A DNA stretch of 27,363 nucleotides from a virus, in the IMG/VR virus record IMGVR_UViG_3300045970_000271, positions 1 through 27,363 of that record. One strand, given 5' to 3'. Shown here one piece after another: positions 15,309-23,370 of the stretch (position 1 is the first letter of the stretch; each line of letters begins with the position of its first letter). A model generated the notes under the pieces. It did no database searches. It was not told the DNA's origin and saw only the letters and a list, made by a program, of their open reading frames with translations. Position numbers and translations under genes: made by a program.

Positions 15309-15616
15309 TTGATCCCTGCCTTTTGTTTAGCCACGGCTGCTATTTGTTCTTTTTCTAATAATGTCGTCGCTACCATTCCCACAGGAGCCATATGTTCCGT
15401 TCCCCATTCGACAAAGCCTGCATAAGGTTGGACATTAGATAAGGTAAATCCTGTTTGCTTTTGATCAGTAACCCAACCTTTTTGTAATGCACCTGTTCGA
15501 ACTGGTGAACGCTGTTCAACTCTTTGCTGAAACTCCATAGCAAATTCCTGTTTGAATTTGCGTAGGTTAGTTTTTAAATCAACAAAAAATTGATCAATCT
15601 CGCCTTCTGTTTTCAT
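15305..15616 (-). CDS. Tail completion / neck protein, HK97 gp10-like
   Basis: A 103-residue protein with the conserved pattern of HK97 gp10-like neck proteins: an N-terminal helix with charged residues, then RSPVRTGALQKGWV near residue 37 and QPYAGFVEWGTEHMAP near 64. These proteins join the connector to the tail. Four-nt ATGA overlaps at both ends couple it to the stopper-like and terminator-like genes. Confidence 0.85.
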   Translation of the reverse strand: MKTEGEIDQFFVDLKTNLRKFKQEFAMEFQQRVEQRSPVRTGALQKGWVTDQKQTGFTLSNVQPYAGFVEWGTEHMAPVGMVATTLLEKEQIAAVAKQKAGIK

Positions 15617-15939
15617 TGCAAACTCAACTTATATGCTATTACTACATTCGCAGGGCGATATGCCTCTACTCCAGTAATGTTATATGAACGATTATTACCA
15701 GTTAAGTTATCACCTACCTCTGGTGCCTTTGCTGTTGCTGCTATGTAGCAAACTACTGTGCCAACGGTCATAGGTGACGTAAACGATAATGAGTTAGTTG
15801 TATCTGATGATTTTTTATCTTCATCAAATACACCATACGTCTTAATACTGCTGCCATTTGCTTTTGTCATGGTAATAGACATACCATAAGTTTGTATTGT
15901 TTTAGCAATCTGTTGCCTAGTTACATTTGCATTAAACAT
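15613..15939 (-). CDS. Head-tail connector / stopper-like protein
   Basis: A 108-residue, mostly beta protein that lies between the adaptor-like and the gp10-like genes, the slot of the head closure (stopper) protein. The C-terminal half contains APEVGDNLTGNNRSYNITGVEAYRP, a pattern common in stopper proteins (a -G-x-x-Y-x-I-x-x-V motif). It begins directly after the previous stop codon (TAAATG). Confidence 0.7.
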   Translation of the reverse strand: MFNANVTRQQIAKTIQTYGMSITMTKANGSSIKTYGVFDEDKKSSDTTNSLSFTSPMTVGTVVCYIAATAKAPEVGDNLTGNNRSYNITGVEAYRPANVVIAYKLSLQ

Positions 15940-16470
15940 TTATGCCTTTAGCGACCAATTGCCAGGTTTACGCAATAATGGAAGCATTAATATGTCTATC
16001 TTTCTAAATCCGTCAAATGTCTCGCCTTCGGGTGCTCTTATGTAATCTGTTACTACACCTAATGAGCCTAACTTAACATTGTCTGATTTAACTAATCCTG
16101 ATGTTGATTGCATTGGGAATATATTTGCACCGTTAATCTGCATTAATGCAATTTCACTAACTGCATCCTTTAGTGATAACGGAATAGTATGTTCTGGAAT
16201 AATACGTCCTGTATTGTCCCAAAAGTATGCACGAGGAAACAATAACGGCTGATTTGAATCTGGATACATGAATGACAAGTATTTTGATCCATATAGTAAG
16301 TCAACTGCCTTAGTTGCGAGAACTAATGCTTGTTTCCTAACTTCATCATCTGCTGCATCAGCCCAATCCGTATTGCCGTATAGGCTATGGTATCCTTCTG
16401 CTTCTGCAAGAGTTAGATAGGAGTTTGCTCCTACTACTTTAGTTCCATCTTCTACAATTAGTGTAATCAT
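15940..16470 (-). CDS. Head-tail adaptor, DnaT-like domain
   Basis: A 176-residue helical protein. It begins VEDGTKVVGANSYLTLAEAEGYHSLYG, followed by QALVLATKAVDLLYG and QPLLFPRAYFWDNTG, the pattern of the phage DnaT-like/head-tail adaptor family found after the capsid gene. The adaptor ring attaches to the portal. AAGGAG lies 7 nt before the ATG, inside the end of the zinc-ribbon gene. Confidence 0.8.
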   Translation of the reverse strand: MITLIVEDGTKVVGANSYLTLAEAEGYHSLYGNTDWADAADDEVRKQALVLATKAVDLLYGSKYLSFMYPDSNQPLLFPRAYFWDNTGRIIPEHTIPLSLKDAVSEIALMQINGANIFPMQSTSGLVKSDNVKLGSLGVVTDYIRAPEGETFDGFRKIDILMLPLLRKPGNWSLKA

Positions 16471-16473
16471 TTG

Positions 16474-16686
16474 TTAACTCCTTAATGGCTGGCCTCTAAA
16501 TGCCCAAGCCTTACCCATTGATGTTCCATCGCCATTAGCAAAGTGAAACGTAGATGCTGATATAACTTTAGTCATTTGCTCATGTGTTGAATCTTCTGGG
16601 CAAGTAGGAATATCTACTTCGCTCTTAACCATACGCTCTACATTTACCCCACATTTCAGACAACGATATTCAAATAACCGATACAT
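16474..16686 (-). CDS. FmdB-like zinc-ribbon small protein
   Basis: A 70-residue protein starting MYRLFEYRCLKCG, with Cys9-x2-Cys12 as in FmdB-type zinc ribbons. The second metal half is altered: instead of CxxC it has Cys29 and His35 (CPEDSTH). The rest (KVISASTFHFANGDG) also follows the FmdB pattern. Zinc could still be bound by three Cys and one His. Small zinc-ribbon proteins occur near capsid genes in some phages, with unknown roles. The ribosome-binding site AGGGG lies in the end of the GIY-YIG gene. Confidence 0.7.
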   Translation of the reverse strand: MYRLFEYRCLKCGVNVERMVKSEVDIPTCPEDSTHEQMTKVISASTFHFANGDGTSMGKAWAFRGQPLRS

Positions 16687-16687
16687 A

Positions 16688-17248
16688 TTAATTTCCCCTT
16701 TTTCTATTTATCTGTGCATTAATTCTTGCTTGTGACCAGGGTTTACCTTTTCTGGCTTTGGATAGAGCTTCTTTATGCTCAACAGTAAATGTCTTACCGA
16801 ATTTCGCTAAAGACATCATTAACTTAGTTTCATTGCTTCGCTTCCTACCTGTTGTTTGTGAAATTCGTTTGTTGATGGTATATAGTGACTGCTTTTGACC
16901 TTTTTGCGATATTGAATTTGCTAATCCAATTTTTCTCTTAGTCTCTTCAGTATGTTTTCTTCCACTTTCTCCCTCACCACCGTTAGTCAAATTAAACAGA
17001 GTTCCAGTTCCTAAGTCAGCTCTACCATATTGTTCAATCCAAACTTCCTCCATGAACAATGCAGTAGCATCATCTATTTCAAAGTTTATTATTGGATATA
17101 TTTCATATCCTTCCCTAATTCTTTTTCGCAGCAAATTTCCCAACCGTGTTTTAGCAGATAAGTGGTCCCATGCTCGTTCATTAGTTCCTTTTTCAATATA
17201 AACTGGAATATTTGTTTTTGGGTCTTTATATAGATATGTATAAATCAT
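16688..17248 (-). CDS. GIY-YIG homing endonuclease with altered YIG motif
   Basis: A 186-residue protein from the ATG at 17248. This start lines up with the other three nucleases (MIYTYLYKDPKTN); a TTG 5 codons upstream is the alternative. Y3-T-Y5, Arg25 and Glu67/68 are present, but the usual YIG is YIE (residues 17-19): the conserved Gly is Glu. NUMOD3-like repeats (HTEETKRKIGLANS; SNETKLMMSLAKFGK; TVEHKEALSKARKGK) follow to the C-terminus and probably bind DNA. Closest paralogue in the window: 24174-24920 (shared FMEEVWIEQYGR). No ribosome-binding site is visible; TATAAATA sits 4 nt before the ATG. It lies between the capsid terminator and the zinc-ribbon gene. Confidence 0.82.
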   Translation of the reverse strand: MIYTYLYKDPKTNIPVYIEKGTNERAWDHLSAKTRLGNLLRKRIREGYEIYPIINFEIDDATALFMEEVWIEQYGRADLGTGTLFNLTNGGEGESGRKHTEETKRKIGLANSISQKGQKQSLYTINKRISQTTGRKRSNETKLMMSLAKFGKTFTVEHKEALSKARKGKPWSQARINAQINRKRGN

Positions 17249-17252
17249 ATGA

Positions 17253-17260
17253 TATTTATA
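17253..17260 (-). promoter_or_regulatory. Exact T4-type late promoter sequence TATAAATA
   Basis: TATAAATA on the minus strand, 4 nt upstream of the GIY-YIG ATG at 17248 and 9 nt after the capsid-gene terminator. If transcription starts 6-7 nt downstream, as at T4 late promoters, the message would begin at the start codon. Confidence 0.5.
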
Positions 17261-17269
17261 CAAATGAGA

Positions 17270-17290
17270 AAGGGGACATAAAGTCCCCTT
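17270..17290 (-). terminator. Terminator downstream of major capsid gene
   Basis: An 8-bp GC-rich stem (AAGGGGAC / GTCCCCTT) with a 5-nt loop, 46 nt after the capsid stop codon, followed on the minus strand by TTTCTCATTT, an imperfect T tract. It would limit read-through from the highly expressed capsid gene. Confidence 0.65.
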
Positions 17291-17336
17291 GTCTGTTAGG
17301 TAAATGTGCTAAAACATTTTTACCTTACTATTTGCC

Positions 17337-18266
17337 TTATACCGCATTAAATGCTGATACCGATGATGCTGATTTGCCTAACCAGATTGATGTCTGATCA
17401 AGGATTTGAGTTTGTGATACTTCGTACCAACCAACATTGGCAAAACGAGCTAACTTGTCAAACGGACCCGTTAACACAATTGAACCTGGCTTGCTTGTCG
17501 CTTTACCTAATGCATTAGCACCAAGAAAGTAACTGTTATACAAGTCAACAAGTCCAGCACCTGTTTGATCTGCGAAAGTTGCACGGTTGTTGCGAACAAC
17601 ACGGAAACCCTTATACATACCAACTTCATTAGCCAACACTTCAATTGCACTGGAATACTTAACGACGTCAGTCCAAGAACCAACTGCTGTTGCAGCACGT
17701 AAGTCAGCAATAACGTCGTCGTGTGCAACCATTACATAGCTACCACCAATCATTGGAACGTTTGCACGAGCCAATTTATTGTAGAAGTAGTTAAGGAATG
17801 TATCGCTTGCAACTTGACCAGCAGTTACAGAACCTTCAGCAGTTCCACCAATAACGTATGTATTGGATGCTGCATCCATTGCTTGAATAGCTAATGCATC
17901 CATTGTCTCACCGTAGTTCATACCAACTAAAGAAGCCGCAGCAGCATCAACTAATCCACCTGTTTGCAATGAAGCAAGAGATGTCAAGGTAACTGCATTA
18001 CCGTATTCAGCTGGTGTAAATGTCACCTTTGTATCAGCCAATGCAACTGATGTAATGTCGTCTGTTTCCGTCAATGGAGTTGTAGCAACTGCTAAACGTG
18101 CATACTTAGGCATTTGAATGCTCTTAGCACCAATGTCAACTTTCTTAGTAATCAATGCGTCAGTGACGTTTGATTGACCGTATGCAATCCAAACCAATTG
18201 TTCGAATGCGGTTAATAGCGAGTCATCAACTTGTGTAGACCCTGTTAAATTCGTAGTAAAAGCCAT
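17337..18266 (-). CDS. Major capsid protein
   Basis: A 309-residue protein with the features of HK97-fold coat proteins of the N4-gp56-like group: an N-terminal helix (AFEQLVWIAYGQSNVTDALITKK), the E-loop-like stretch KSIQMPKYARL, TPAEYGNAVTLTSLA near residue 87, a long alpha-helical spine around 105-130, and YVMVAHDDVIADLRAAT near 178. It has no N-terminal delta domain, consistent with a separate scaffold gene just upstream. AAGGAGA lies 7 nt before the ATG, and a terminator follows the gene. Confidence 0.9.
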   Translation of the reverse strand: MAFTTNLTGSTQVDDSLLTAFEQLVWIAYGQSNVTDALITKKVDIGAKSIQMPKYARLAVATTPLTETDDITSVALADTKVTFTPAEYGNAVTLTSLASLQTGGLVDAAAASLVGMNYGETMDALAIQAMDAASNTYVIGGTAEGSVTAGQVASDTFLNYFYNKLARANVPMIGGSYVMVAHDDVIADLRAATAVGSWTDVVKYSSAIEVLANEVGMYKGFRVVRNNRATFADQTGAGLVDLYNSYFLGANALGKATSKPGSIVLTGPFDKLARFANVGWYEVSQTQILDQTSIWLGKSASSVSAFNAV

Positions 18267-18305
18267 AATATGTCTCCTTTATAGTTATATGTGTGGCGTT
18301 ATGTA

Positions 18306-18935
18306 TTAGTTCATACCCATGCCGTACTTAGCCAAAATCTTCTGCACATCAGATGGGTTTTTAGCCATTGCCATCTCTGTCTTAAACGATGCTATTGGAG
18401 TTGTTTCTCCTGTTCGTTTAAGTGCTGGCGTTTGCACTTCCTGAAACAATACACTATCTGTCTTCTTTAATTCTTCAATTACGGACGCAATAGATTTAGT
18501 ATCCACTTCACCCTTATCATCTAACGTAATCTTAGATCGATCAACGACTTTTAATGCAGTAGGTAATGCCTTAACATTCGCCTTAGTTAGTTCCTCTTTT
18601 AGAACAGCATCTATGCGAGTGTTTTGTAATGCACTTCTTACCTCATTTAACTCATTAACCGTTGCTTCGTATTTGGTTTTAAGATCACCTGCTTCGTCGT
18701 CGTTTTTGAGAGCGGCTAATTCCGTCTCAAGTTCCTTACGGCGTGACTGGTTATCCTTCTCTCCGCGTCGAGCTTTCGCAAGTATTTCCTCAGTCTTAGC
18801 AAGTTTCTCTTGTAGTTCTTTTAACTGCTTTTCAGCATCAGAACTTTCGTTCTTATTAATCGTTTCGTCTTGCTTTGTAGATTCACTACTTACTTCTTTG
18901 GATGCATCCGCATCATTAACATTGGTATCCACCAT
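18306..18935 (-). CDS. Capsid scaffolding protein
   Basis: A 209-residue, highly charged protein. The acidic Ser/Asp/Glu-rich N-terminus (~1-35) leads to a long coiled coil (~35-105, KQLKELQEKLAKTEEILAKARRG and on) and a C-terminal helical segment (NPSDVQKILAKYG) that may bind the coat protein. This is the typical build of a phage scaffold, placed between portal and capsid genes. AAGGAG lies 5 nt before the ATG, and a TAAATA motif lies 33 nt upstream. No protease gene is seen nearby, so a P22-like scaffold release is possible. Confidence 0.85.
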   Translation of the reverse strand: MVDTNVNDADASKEVSSESTKQDETINKNESSDAEKQLKELQEKLAKTEEILAKARRGEKDNQSRRKELETELAALKNDDEAGDLKTKYEATVNELNEVRSALQNTRIDAVLKEELTKANVKALPTALKVVDRSKITLDDKGEVDTKSIASVIEELKKTDSVLFQEVQTPALKRTGETTPIASFKTEMAMAKNPSDVQKILAKYGMGMN

Positions 18936-18968
18936 ATAACTCCTTTATGCCCATCCAGGCTGATCATT

Positions 18969-18976
18969 TATTTAGT
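18969..18976 (-). promoter_or_regulatory. TAAATA late-promoter-like motif (ACTAAATA)
   Basis: ACTAAATA overlapping the TAA stop of the portal gene, 33 nt upstream of the scaffold gene. The ACTAAATAAAT context is shared with the motif ahead of terS (22944-22951). Confidence 0.45.
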
Positions 18977-20489
18977 CTTTCTTTTCTTCAGGTGTGCCAT
19001 CTATCTCAATCTTTTTGCCTTGCTCAATATTCTGGTCAATGGTTTCTACTTGTGCAGAATCTAATCCACGAAGTTTCGCGTCTCGCTTTTGAAATTCAAT
19101 AATATCTAAATACTTTTCTTCTGCTTCTTCGCATGTAATTCCATATACAGCCATCAGGTAGTCAATAGTTGTTGCCCTACCTTCTGCAATACGCAATGAC
19201 CAAACAGTTTCTTGGATTTGAATATCAACAGGCATTACAGGTTGGTTAAACTCTACGAATAGCTGTGAATCAGCAGGGAATGCGTTTACACCTGTCGCAG
19301 TATTAAACACTTGTGCCAACACGCGATAGAGGCGTTTAAAGCCTGCCTCAAACATTCTCTGACGTAGTTTGCGTAGGTCTAAGTTGTCGCCTTCTTCTAC
19401 AACCAACTGAAAGCCACTCTGTGCTCTGCCTTGTCCTGCGACTTCAATACGCACTGCCCAATCACCTGCAAAGCCTCTAACAAATTGCTCTACCACTTCT
19501 GTTAGTGGTTTAAGATCAATATTTGGGTTCTCGTATCTAACAAACGGGTTATCAACTCCCATACTGTCTAATACAACTGCTTGACCTGGACCTGCTGTAT
19601 AACCACTGTTTAGTGATGCAGGTATCATGCGTGGTAATGGACTACCATATACCTGTGCGACTTCAATATTGTCTACACCATCGCCAGTTGGTCGCATATT
19701 CGTGAACAGGGTAGACATCTTGCTCCATAAAATAGAGTATTCAGAGTCTGTTAAGTGCAAGTTATACATTTCATTCATATTGATGAGTGACTTATCTTGC
19801 TCGCACCAAAAGCCATTACGTGGGGTATTAGTATCGTAAAACACTGCAATAGGAATGATCCCAAATGGGTTTGCTTCTTGACTTACTACTGCAATTGATT
19901 GTTTATCTTCCTTTAACTCATATACGTCAGTTAATGTCCAAACGCAATACGAGTTATCTGATGTTCTATGTACCATTCCAACAGGCTTGCGATTTAACGG
20001 ATTGATAATTACTTCGCAGTTACCGCGATGCAATATATCTAATACCCATTTCTTTTCCTCTGAGTCCCACTGCACAAATACAATCGCTGTTTTAAGCAAA
20101 CGCAATACAGCATCAAAATTGGATGCAAACTCAATCAGTTCGTTCTTAGTCAACATTTCGTTGATTAATGCTGTAGCTGCTTCGTTAGTAGTTACTTCGT
20201 CTGCGTTATAGATTTCTAATATAGGTGGTTCGTCTTTAAAAATACGACCAGATTTCTCAATTACCATCCGTGTGATATTACGGAAGCGAGGTATAAGCCC
20301 ACGCTCACGCCATTTGTTTCTACCTTTAGATGGATCGTTAAGAACTTTTATTAGCTCTGCTTCTTGTTGTCCATCCAAATAATTTAGAGCCTTAATAGCG
20401 TCCACTGCTCGATCTGTCTGCAACAAATCCACCAATTCCTTGGCCGTTCTCCCTAATGCAATGATTTCTTGCTGTGTACTATTAAACAT
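18972..20489 (-). CDS. Portal protein
   Basis: A 505-residue protein of portal size at the portal position (between TerL and scaffold). The N-terminus is helical with GRNKWRERGLIPRFRNITRMVIEKSGRIF (residues ~55-85), the pattern of the DUF4055-like portal group; a wing region and stem follow (NMNEMYNLHLTDSEYSILWSKM near 240), then a QSGFQLVVEEGDNLDLRKLRQRMFEAG helix near 360. The portal forms the dodecameric DNA channel. Its ribosome-binding site (AAAGGA) and first 8 nt lie inside the end of the upstream GIY-YIG gene, so the nuclease inserted without losing portal expression signals. Confidence 0.85.
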   Translation of the reverse strand: MFNSTQQEIIALGRTAKELVDLLQTDRAVDAIKALNYLDGQQEAELIKVLNDPSKGRNKWRERGLIPRFRNITRMVIEKSGRIFKDEPPILEIYNADEVTTNEAATALINEMLTKNELIEFASNFDAVLRLLKTAIVFVQWDSEEKKWVLDILHRGNCEVIINPLNRKPVGMVHRTSDNSYCVWTLTDVYELKEDKQSIAVVSQEANPFGIIPIAVFYDTNTPRNGFWCEQDKSLINMNEMYNLHLTDSEYSILWSKMSTLFTNMRPTGDGVDNIEVAQVYGSPLPRMIPASLNSGYTAGPGQAVVLDSMGVDNPFVRYENPNIDLKPLTEVVEQFVRGFAGDWAVRIEVAGQGRAQSGFQLVVEEGDNLDLRKLRQRMFEAGFKRLYRVLAQVFNTATGVNAFPADSQLFVEFNQPVMPVDIQIQETVWSLRIAEGRATTIDYLMAVYGITCEEAEEKYLDIIEFQKRDAKLRGLDSAQVETIDQNIEQGKKIEIDGTPEEKKD

Positions 20490-21120
20490 TTTTTAATCCT
20501 TTGTTCCACGGAACTCGCCCTTTGTAATTAGGGTTTTCTCTGGCTCTTTGTTTTGCTTCTTCACTCATCTTCCTATTTTCAAAAGTTTTACCTTTAGTAG
20601 GAGATGGACGACCTCTTTGTTTTGCTGCTCTCTTTTCAATAGTTTCTTTGCTTTGTTTTTTGCCAAGATTAGCGATTGAATTTTTTGTACCAATTTTTTG
20701 TTTAGTTGTCTCTTTGCAGGCTCTACCTGTATTAGAGATTCTCATTGCTTCAATAGCTTTAATGTTTACTCCACGCTGTTTTGCAGATATAGATTGCTTC
20801 TCTTTTGTTGACTCTTTAACTACCCAACCAGAGTTTCCTTCGCCACCATCTGTTAAATTAAGTAATGGACCTTTACCTAAGTCTTTACGCCCGATAACAC
20901 TAATCAGATGTATTTCAAGATCAAATGCACCTTGCTCTGAATCTTGTAGGAATAACTTTGGCTCTACTGCATAATCTTCCTTAGTTCTCTTTTTTATTAA
21001 ATTACCTAAGTGATGTTTTCCACGAAAGTGATCCCAGGCTCTATTTCCATGACCTTTGCCTACATAGACAGGTAGATTTGTTTTTGGATCAAAGTAAACA
21101 TAGGTATAAAATTGCTTCAT
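20482..21120 (-). CDS. GIY-YIG homing endonuclease, free-standing
   Basis: A 212-residue protein. The nuclease domain has Y5-T-Y7, YVGKG at 19-23, Arg27 and Glu69, all expected active-site positions. Basic NUMOD3-like repeats follow (CKETTKQKIGTKNSIANLGK; SKETIEKRAAKQRGR; MSEEAKQRARENPNYKGR), ending PWNKGLKNV. It is the close paralogue of the nuclease at 2581-2967 (DSEQGAFDLE, IGRKDLGKGPLLN shared), with long identical DNA stretches. It lies between TerL and portal, overlapping the portal by 8 nt. No clear ribosome-binding site; ACTAAATA ends 4 nt before the ATG. Confidence 0.88.
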   Translation of the reverse strand: MKQFYTYVYFDPKTNLPVYVGKGHGNRAWDHFRGKHHLGNLIKKRTKEDYAVEPKLFLQDSEQGAFDLEIHLISVIGRKDLGKGPLLNLTDGGEGNSGWVVKESTKEKQSISAKQRGVNIKAIEAMRISNTGRACKETTKQKIGTKNSIANLGKKQSKETIEKRAAKQRGRPSPTKGKTFENRKMSEEAKQRARENPNYKGRVPWNKGLKNV

Positions 21121-21124
21121 CTTA

Positions 21125-21132
21125 TATTTAGT
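21125..21132 (-). promoter_or_regulatory. TAAATA late-promoter-like motif (ACTAAATA)
   Basis: ACTAAATA fills the 12-nt gap between the TerL stop and the GIY-YIG ATG. As at 17253-17260, it is too close to the ATG to leave room for a normal leader. Confidence 0.35.
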
Positions 21133-22416
21133 TCAACGATGAATGGTTAGTGAACCCTGCCCAATTACTGGGTAACGATAGGTCAGAAAGTAGCCTAGGG
21201 CGTCCAAACAATGGTCAAGGCCACTATCTTTATCTGGTTTACCATTTTTATATCCTTGCTGCTCAAGTCCCTTTACCAATACTTTGCACTTCTCCAAGTT
21301 AACAAAGCATCTAACTTCATCAGCAGCATTTTTAAATAATGCGTTTACAGATGGAACACGCTCCTTAACGATAGATGGATTATTTCCCTTATAGAAGCAT
21401 TGGAACCCTGCATCCTTTAGTAGAGTAATGCTGCTAACAGATGCATTAGCAGAGGCTGATTTACCGCTACTGTCGGGGTATGCGTACATTACGCGGTTTG
21501 GGTATTGCCTCTTTAGTCGTGCAATCATCGTCATAGTGTTCTTCTCAGCAGTAATCTCGTCAATTACATATACCTTACCATTCTCAACCACGTTAATAAC
21601 TGCACTCATATTCTCAACGTTAAAGTCCATTCCAACGTGCAGTATTGCATTTGCAGGGAAGTCTTTTAGTGTCTTGTTTGTGTTGTTAACTGCTGGGTCA
21701 AAGCAATAGTAAACAGCACCTGAGAATGCGTTAACAAACTCACCGTATATCTTAGCTTTCGCTTGCAATGGTGTATAGCGTTTAATCTGATCTTGTATAT
21801 AGGATGGAGGTAAGAATATATTTTCAGTCGTAGCGACTTGAATTAGCTTATGCTGTGGAGTTGCATTTTCTACGAATAGGTGATGCACTGCATGAAAGCC
21901 CTCAGGCGTTGTGGTGCAAAATGTTTGCCTTAGTGTTGCCTTTGGGTCTCTGCATCTATCGTTGAGCGCATTCCAGCAGGCTAATGCTTCCTCTTTGTTT
22001 GGTATAGTGTCAAACTCATCAATAAACGCGAATGACACGTTATAACCAACTAATGTTCTACGCCAGTTTTCAGCAGACACTAACCATAGCTTCTGTTGTC
22101 CACTTCCTAAATCAAATGTATAAAACGCTGGGCTGTTTCTACCACCACCGTTATAGGTATATTTAATACCTAATTCTTTGCAGGTGTTATCCATCTCTGA
22201 GGTAAAGATGGACAACTGTGGTCCTGTTGGCTCGCAGCCTATAGCACTGCACCCTTTATTGATTTGAAATAGATGTAATACCTTATAGCAGGCTGCTTTT
22301 GTTTTGCCAGAGCCTAACCCAGCTACTAATGCAAGGTATCTACTATCGTCGTGAACAAACTTTGCTTGGTAAGGTAATAGCTTTACTTGTTGTATTTTAT
22401 TCTTCTGAGTTGCCAT
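21133..22416 (-). CDS. terL: Terminase large subunit
   Basis: A 427-residue packaging motor. ATPase: Walker A GLGSGKT at 33-39, Walker B AFIDEFD at 130-136 (Asp133, Glu134), and a coupling motif candidate TTTPEG near 168-173. RNase H-like nuclease: Asp264 in HVGMDFNVENM, Asp315 in YAYPDSSGKS, and Asp401/405 in GLDHCLDALGYF. All key acidic residues are present. The enzyme cuts concatemeric DNA and pumps it through the portal. The start overlaps the terS end by 20 nt and has no good ribosome-binding site, so translation is likely coupled to terS. Confidence 0.95.
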   Translation of the reverse strand: MATQKNKIQQVKLLPYQAKFVHDDSRYLALVAGLGSGKTKAACYKVLHLFQINKGCSAIGCEPTGPQLSIFTSEMDNTCKELGIKYTYNGGGRNSPAFYTFDLGSGQQKLWLVSAENWRRTLVGYNVSFAFIDEFDTIPNKEEALACWNALNDRCRDPKATLRQTFCTTTPEGFHAVHHLFVENATPQHKLIQVATTENIFLPPSYIQDQIKRYTPLQAKAKIYGEFVNAFSGAVYYCFDPAVNNTNKTLKDFPANAILHVGMDFNVENMSAVINVVENGKVYVIDEITAEKNTMTMIARLKRQYPNRVMYAYPDSSGKSASANASVSSITLLKDAGFQCFYKGNNPSIVKERVPSVNALFKNAADEVRCFVNLEKCKVLVKGLEQQGYKNGKPDKDSGLDHCLDALGYFLTYRYPVIGQGSLTIHR

Positions 22417-22921
22417 TTGTATCGTTATCGTTGTTATTCTCTATTGCTATATCACCTTGCACTGCCGCAGCGATAATCTTTTGCTGCTCATCATCACTAA
22501 ATGCTTCAAAACTAAACTCAGATGCTACGTTTTCTACTTGCACCTTAACTGTACGTGTTGCTGGTGCCCATGCCTCTAACGTTTTCAAATCGTCACGGAT
22601 AATCTTTATCTTTAGTCCAGCACTTGTTTCTGCGTCATTAAGTATTGCGTCCTTCATTTCAACACGAGATATTTCATACTCTGCACGAGCAAGGTCTAAT
22701 GCCTCTCTTACTTTGTAAACACCTGTTGGGTATTCATAATCACATAGTTGTTGGAACTGTGCAAGTGTTATGCCTAAACGTGTTGCAATACTTTTGTCGC
22801 TAATTCCACGGCTTGCTAAATCACATAAGGTGACAAACCAAGAGGCATCTTCTTTTGCATTTGCCTTCTTTTTTGGTGGGTTAGTAGCAGTGTATTCCGT
22901 ATCTTTTAAGTGTTTAGACAT
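22397..22921 (-). CDS. terS: Terminase small subunit
   Basis: A 174-residue protein upstream of and overlapping terL. An N-terminal helix-turn-helix (SDKSIATRLGITLAQFQQLCDY, about 40-60) fits a DNA-recognition role, a central helical region (ARAEYEISRVEMKDAIL...) would form the ring, and the acidic Asn/Asp-rich C-terminus would contact TerL. GGAAC lies ~6 nt before the ATG. An ACTAAATA motif is 22 nt upstream, in the gap shared with the divergent lysis genes. It is the first gene of the late region on this strand. Confidence 0.85.
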   Translation of the reverse strand: MSKHLKDTEYTATNPPKKKANAKEDASWFVTLCDLASRGISDKSIATRLGITLAQFQQLCDYEYPTGVYKVREALDLARAEYEISRVEMKDAILNDAETSAGLKIKIIRDDLKTLEAWAPATRTVKVQVENVASEFSFEAFSDDEQQKIIAAAVQGDIAIENNNDNDTNGNSEE

Positions 22922-22943
22922 AGTAGTTCCAATAGATCATATT

Positions 22944-22951
22944 TATTTAGT
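22944..22951 (-). promoter_or_regulatory. TAAATA late-promoter-like motif ahead of terS
   Basis: ACTAAATA on the minus strand, 22 nt upstream of terS, followed by AATATGATC. It faces away from the similar plus-strand motif at 22978-22985. Confidence 0.5.
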
Positions 22952-22977
22952 GTCAAAAATCCGTGATACGGAATCTG

Positions 22978-22985
22978 GCTAAATA
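22978..22985 (+). promoter_or_regulatory. TAAATA late-promoter-like motif ahead of lysis genes
   Basis: GCTAAATA on the plus strand, 22 nt upstream of the ATG at 23008. The spacing is the same as for terS on the other strand, which supports a paired divergent promoter. Confidence 0.5.
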
Positions 22986-23007
22986 TCTGCATCAACAAGG
23001 AACTCTA

Positions 23008-23370
23008 ATGATGGAAATTGACTCAGTAACATTATGGACAGCCGCTGGTTCAATAGGAACGTTAGCTGCAATCGCAGGGGCTATTGTTGGAGCTATAAGG
23101 AAAAGTGACATGACTGGATATCATGAACGAGTTACTGAAGTAGACTCAAAAGTAAATGCCTTATCTAATGTAGTGTCTGAAAAGGCGCATAAAGACGAAG
23201 TTAGACGTATTGAGGCTCGCTTTGAGAAAGATATTACTGACTTACGCACAGATCAGAAAATAGGATTCTCAGAAGTTCGTAATGATATTAAAGATATGCG
23301 ATCTGACTTAATGGATGCATTAAGAGCACACGAAATCGGGGATAGAAAAAGAAGGCACGACGACGAATGA
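23008..23370 (+). CDS. Small membrane-anchored coiled-coil protein, probable lysis-region gene
   Basis: A 120-residue protein from the ATG at 23008, 5 nt after AAGGAA; a second ATG follows at once. One membrane segment (about 8-28, LWTAAGSIGTLAAIAGAIVGAI) is followed by RK and then a long charged coiled coil (~40-112). Acidic residues before and basic ones after the segment suggest that the coiled coil faces the cytoplasm, which argues against an inner-membrane spanin. It overlaps the holin-like gene by 4 nt (ATGA), so the two probably work together, perhaps as holin and regulator. No specific family is recognised. Confidence 0.65.
   Translation: MMEIDSVTLWTAAGSIGTLAAIAGAIVGAIRKSDMTGYHERVTEVDSKVNALSNVVSEKAHKDEVRRIEARFEKDITDLRTDQKIGFSEVRNDIKDMRSDLMDALRAHEIGDRKRRHDDE

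Noticed and set aside
16688-21120. GIY-YIG genes as parts of group I introns
   Set aside because: The flanking capsid, zinc-ribbon, terL and portal genes are each complete with their own start and stop codons, so no split gene or splicing is needed.
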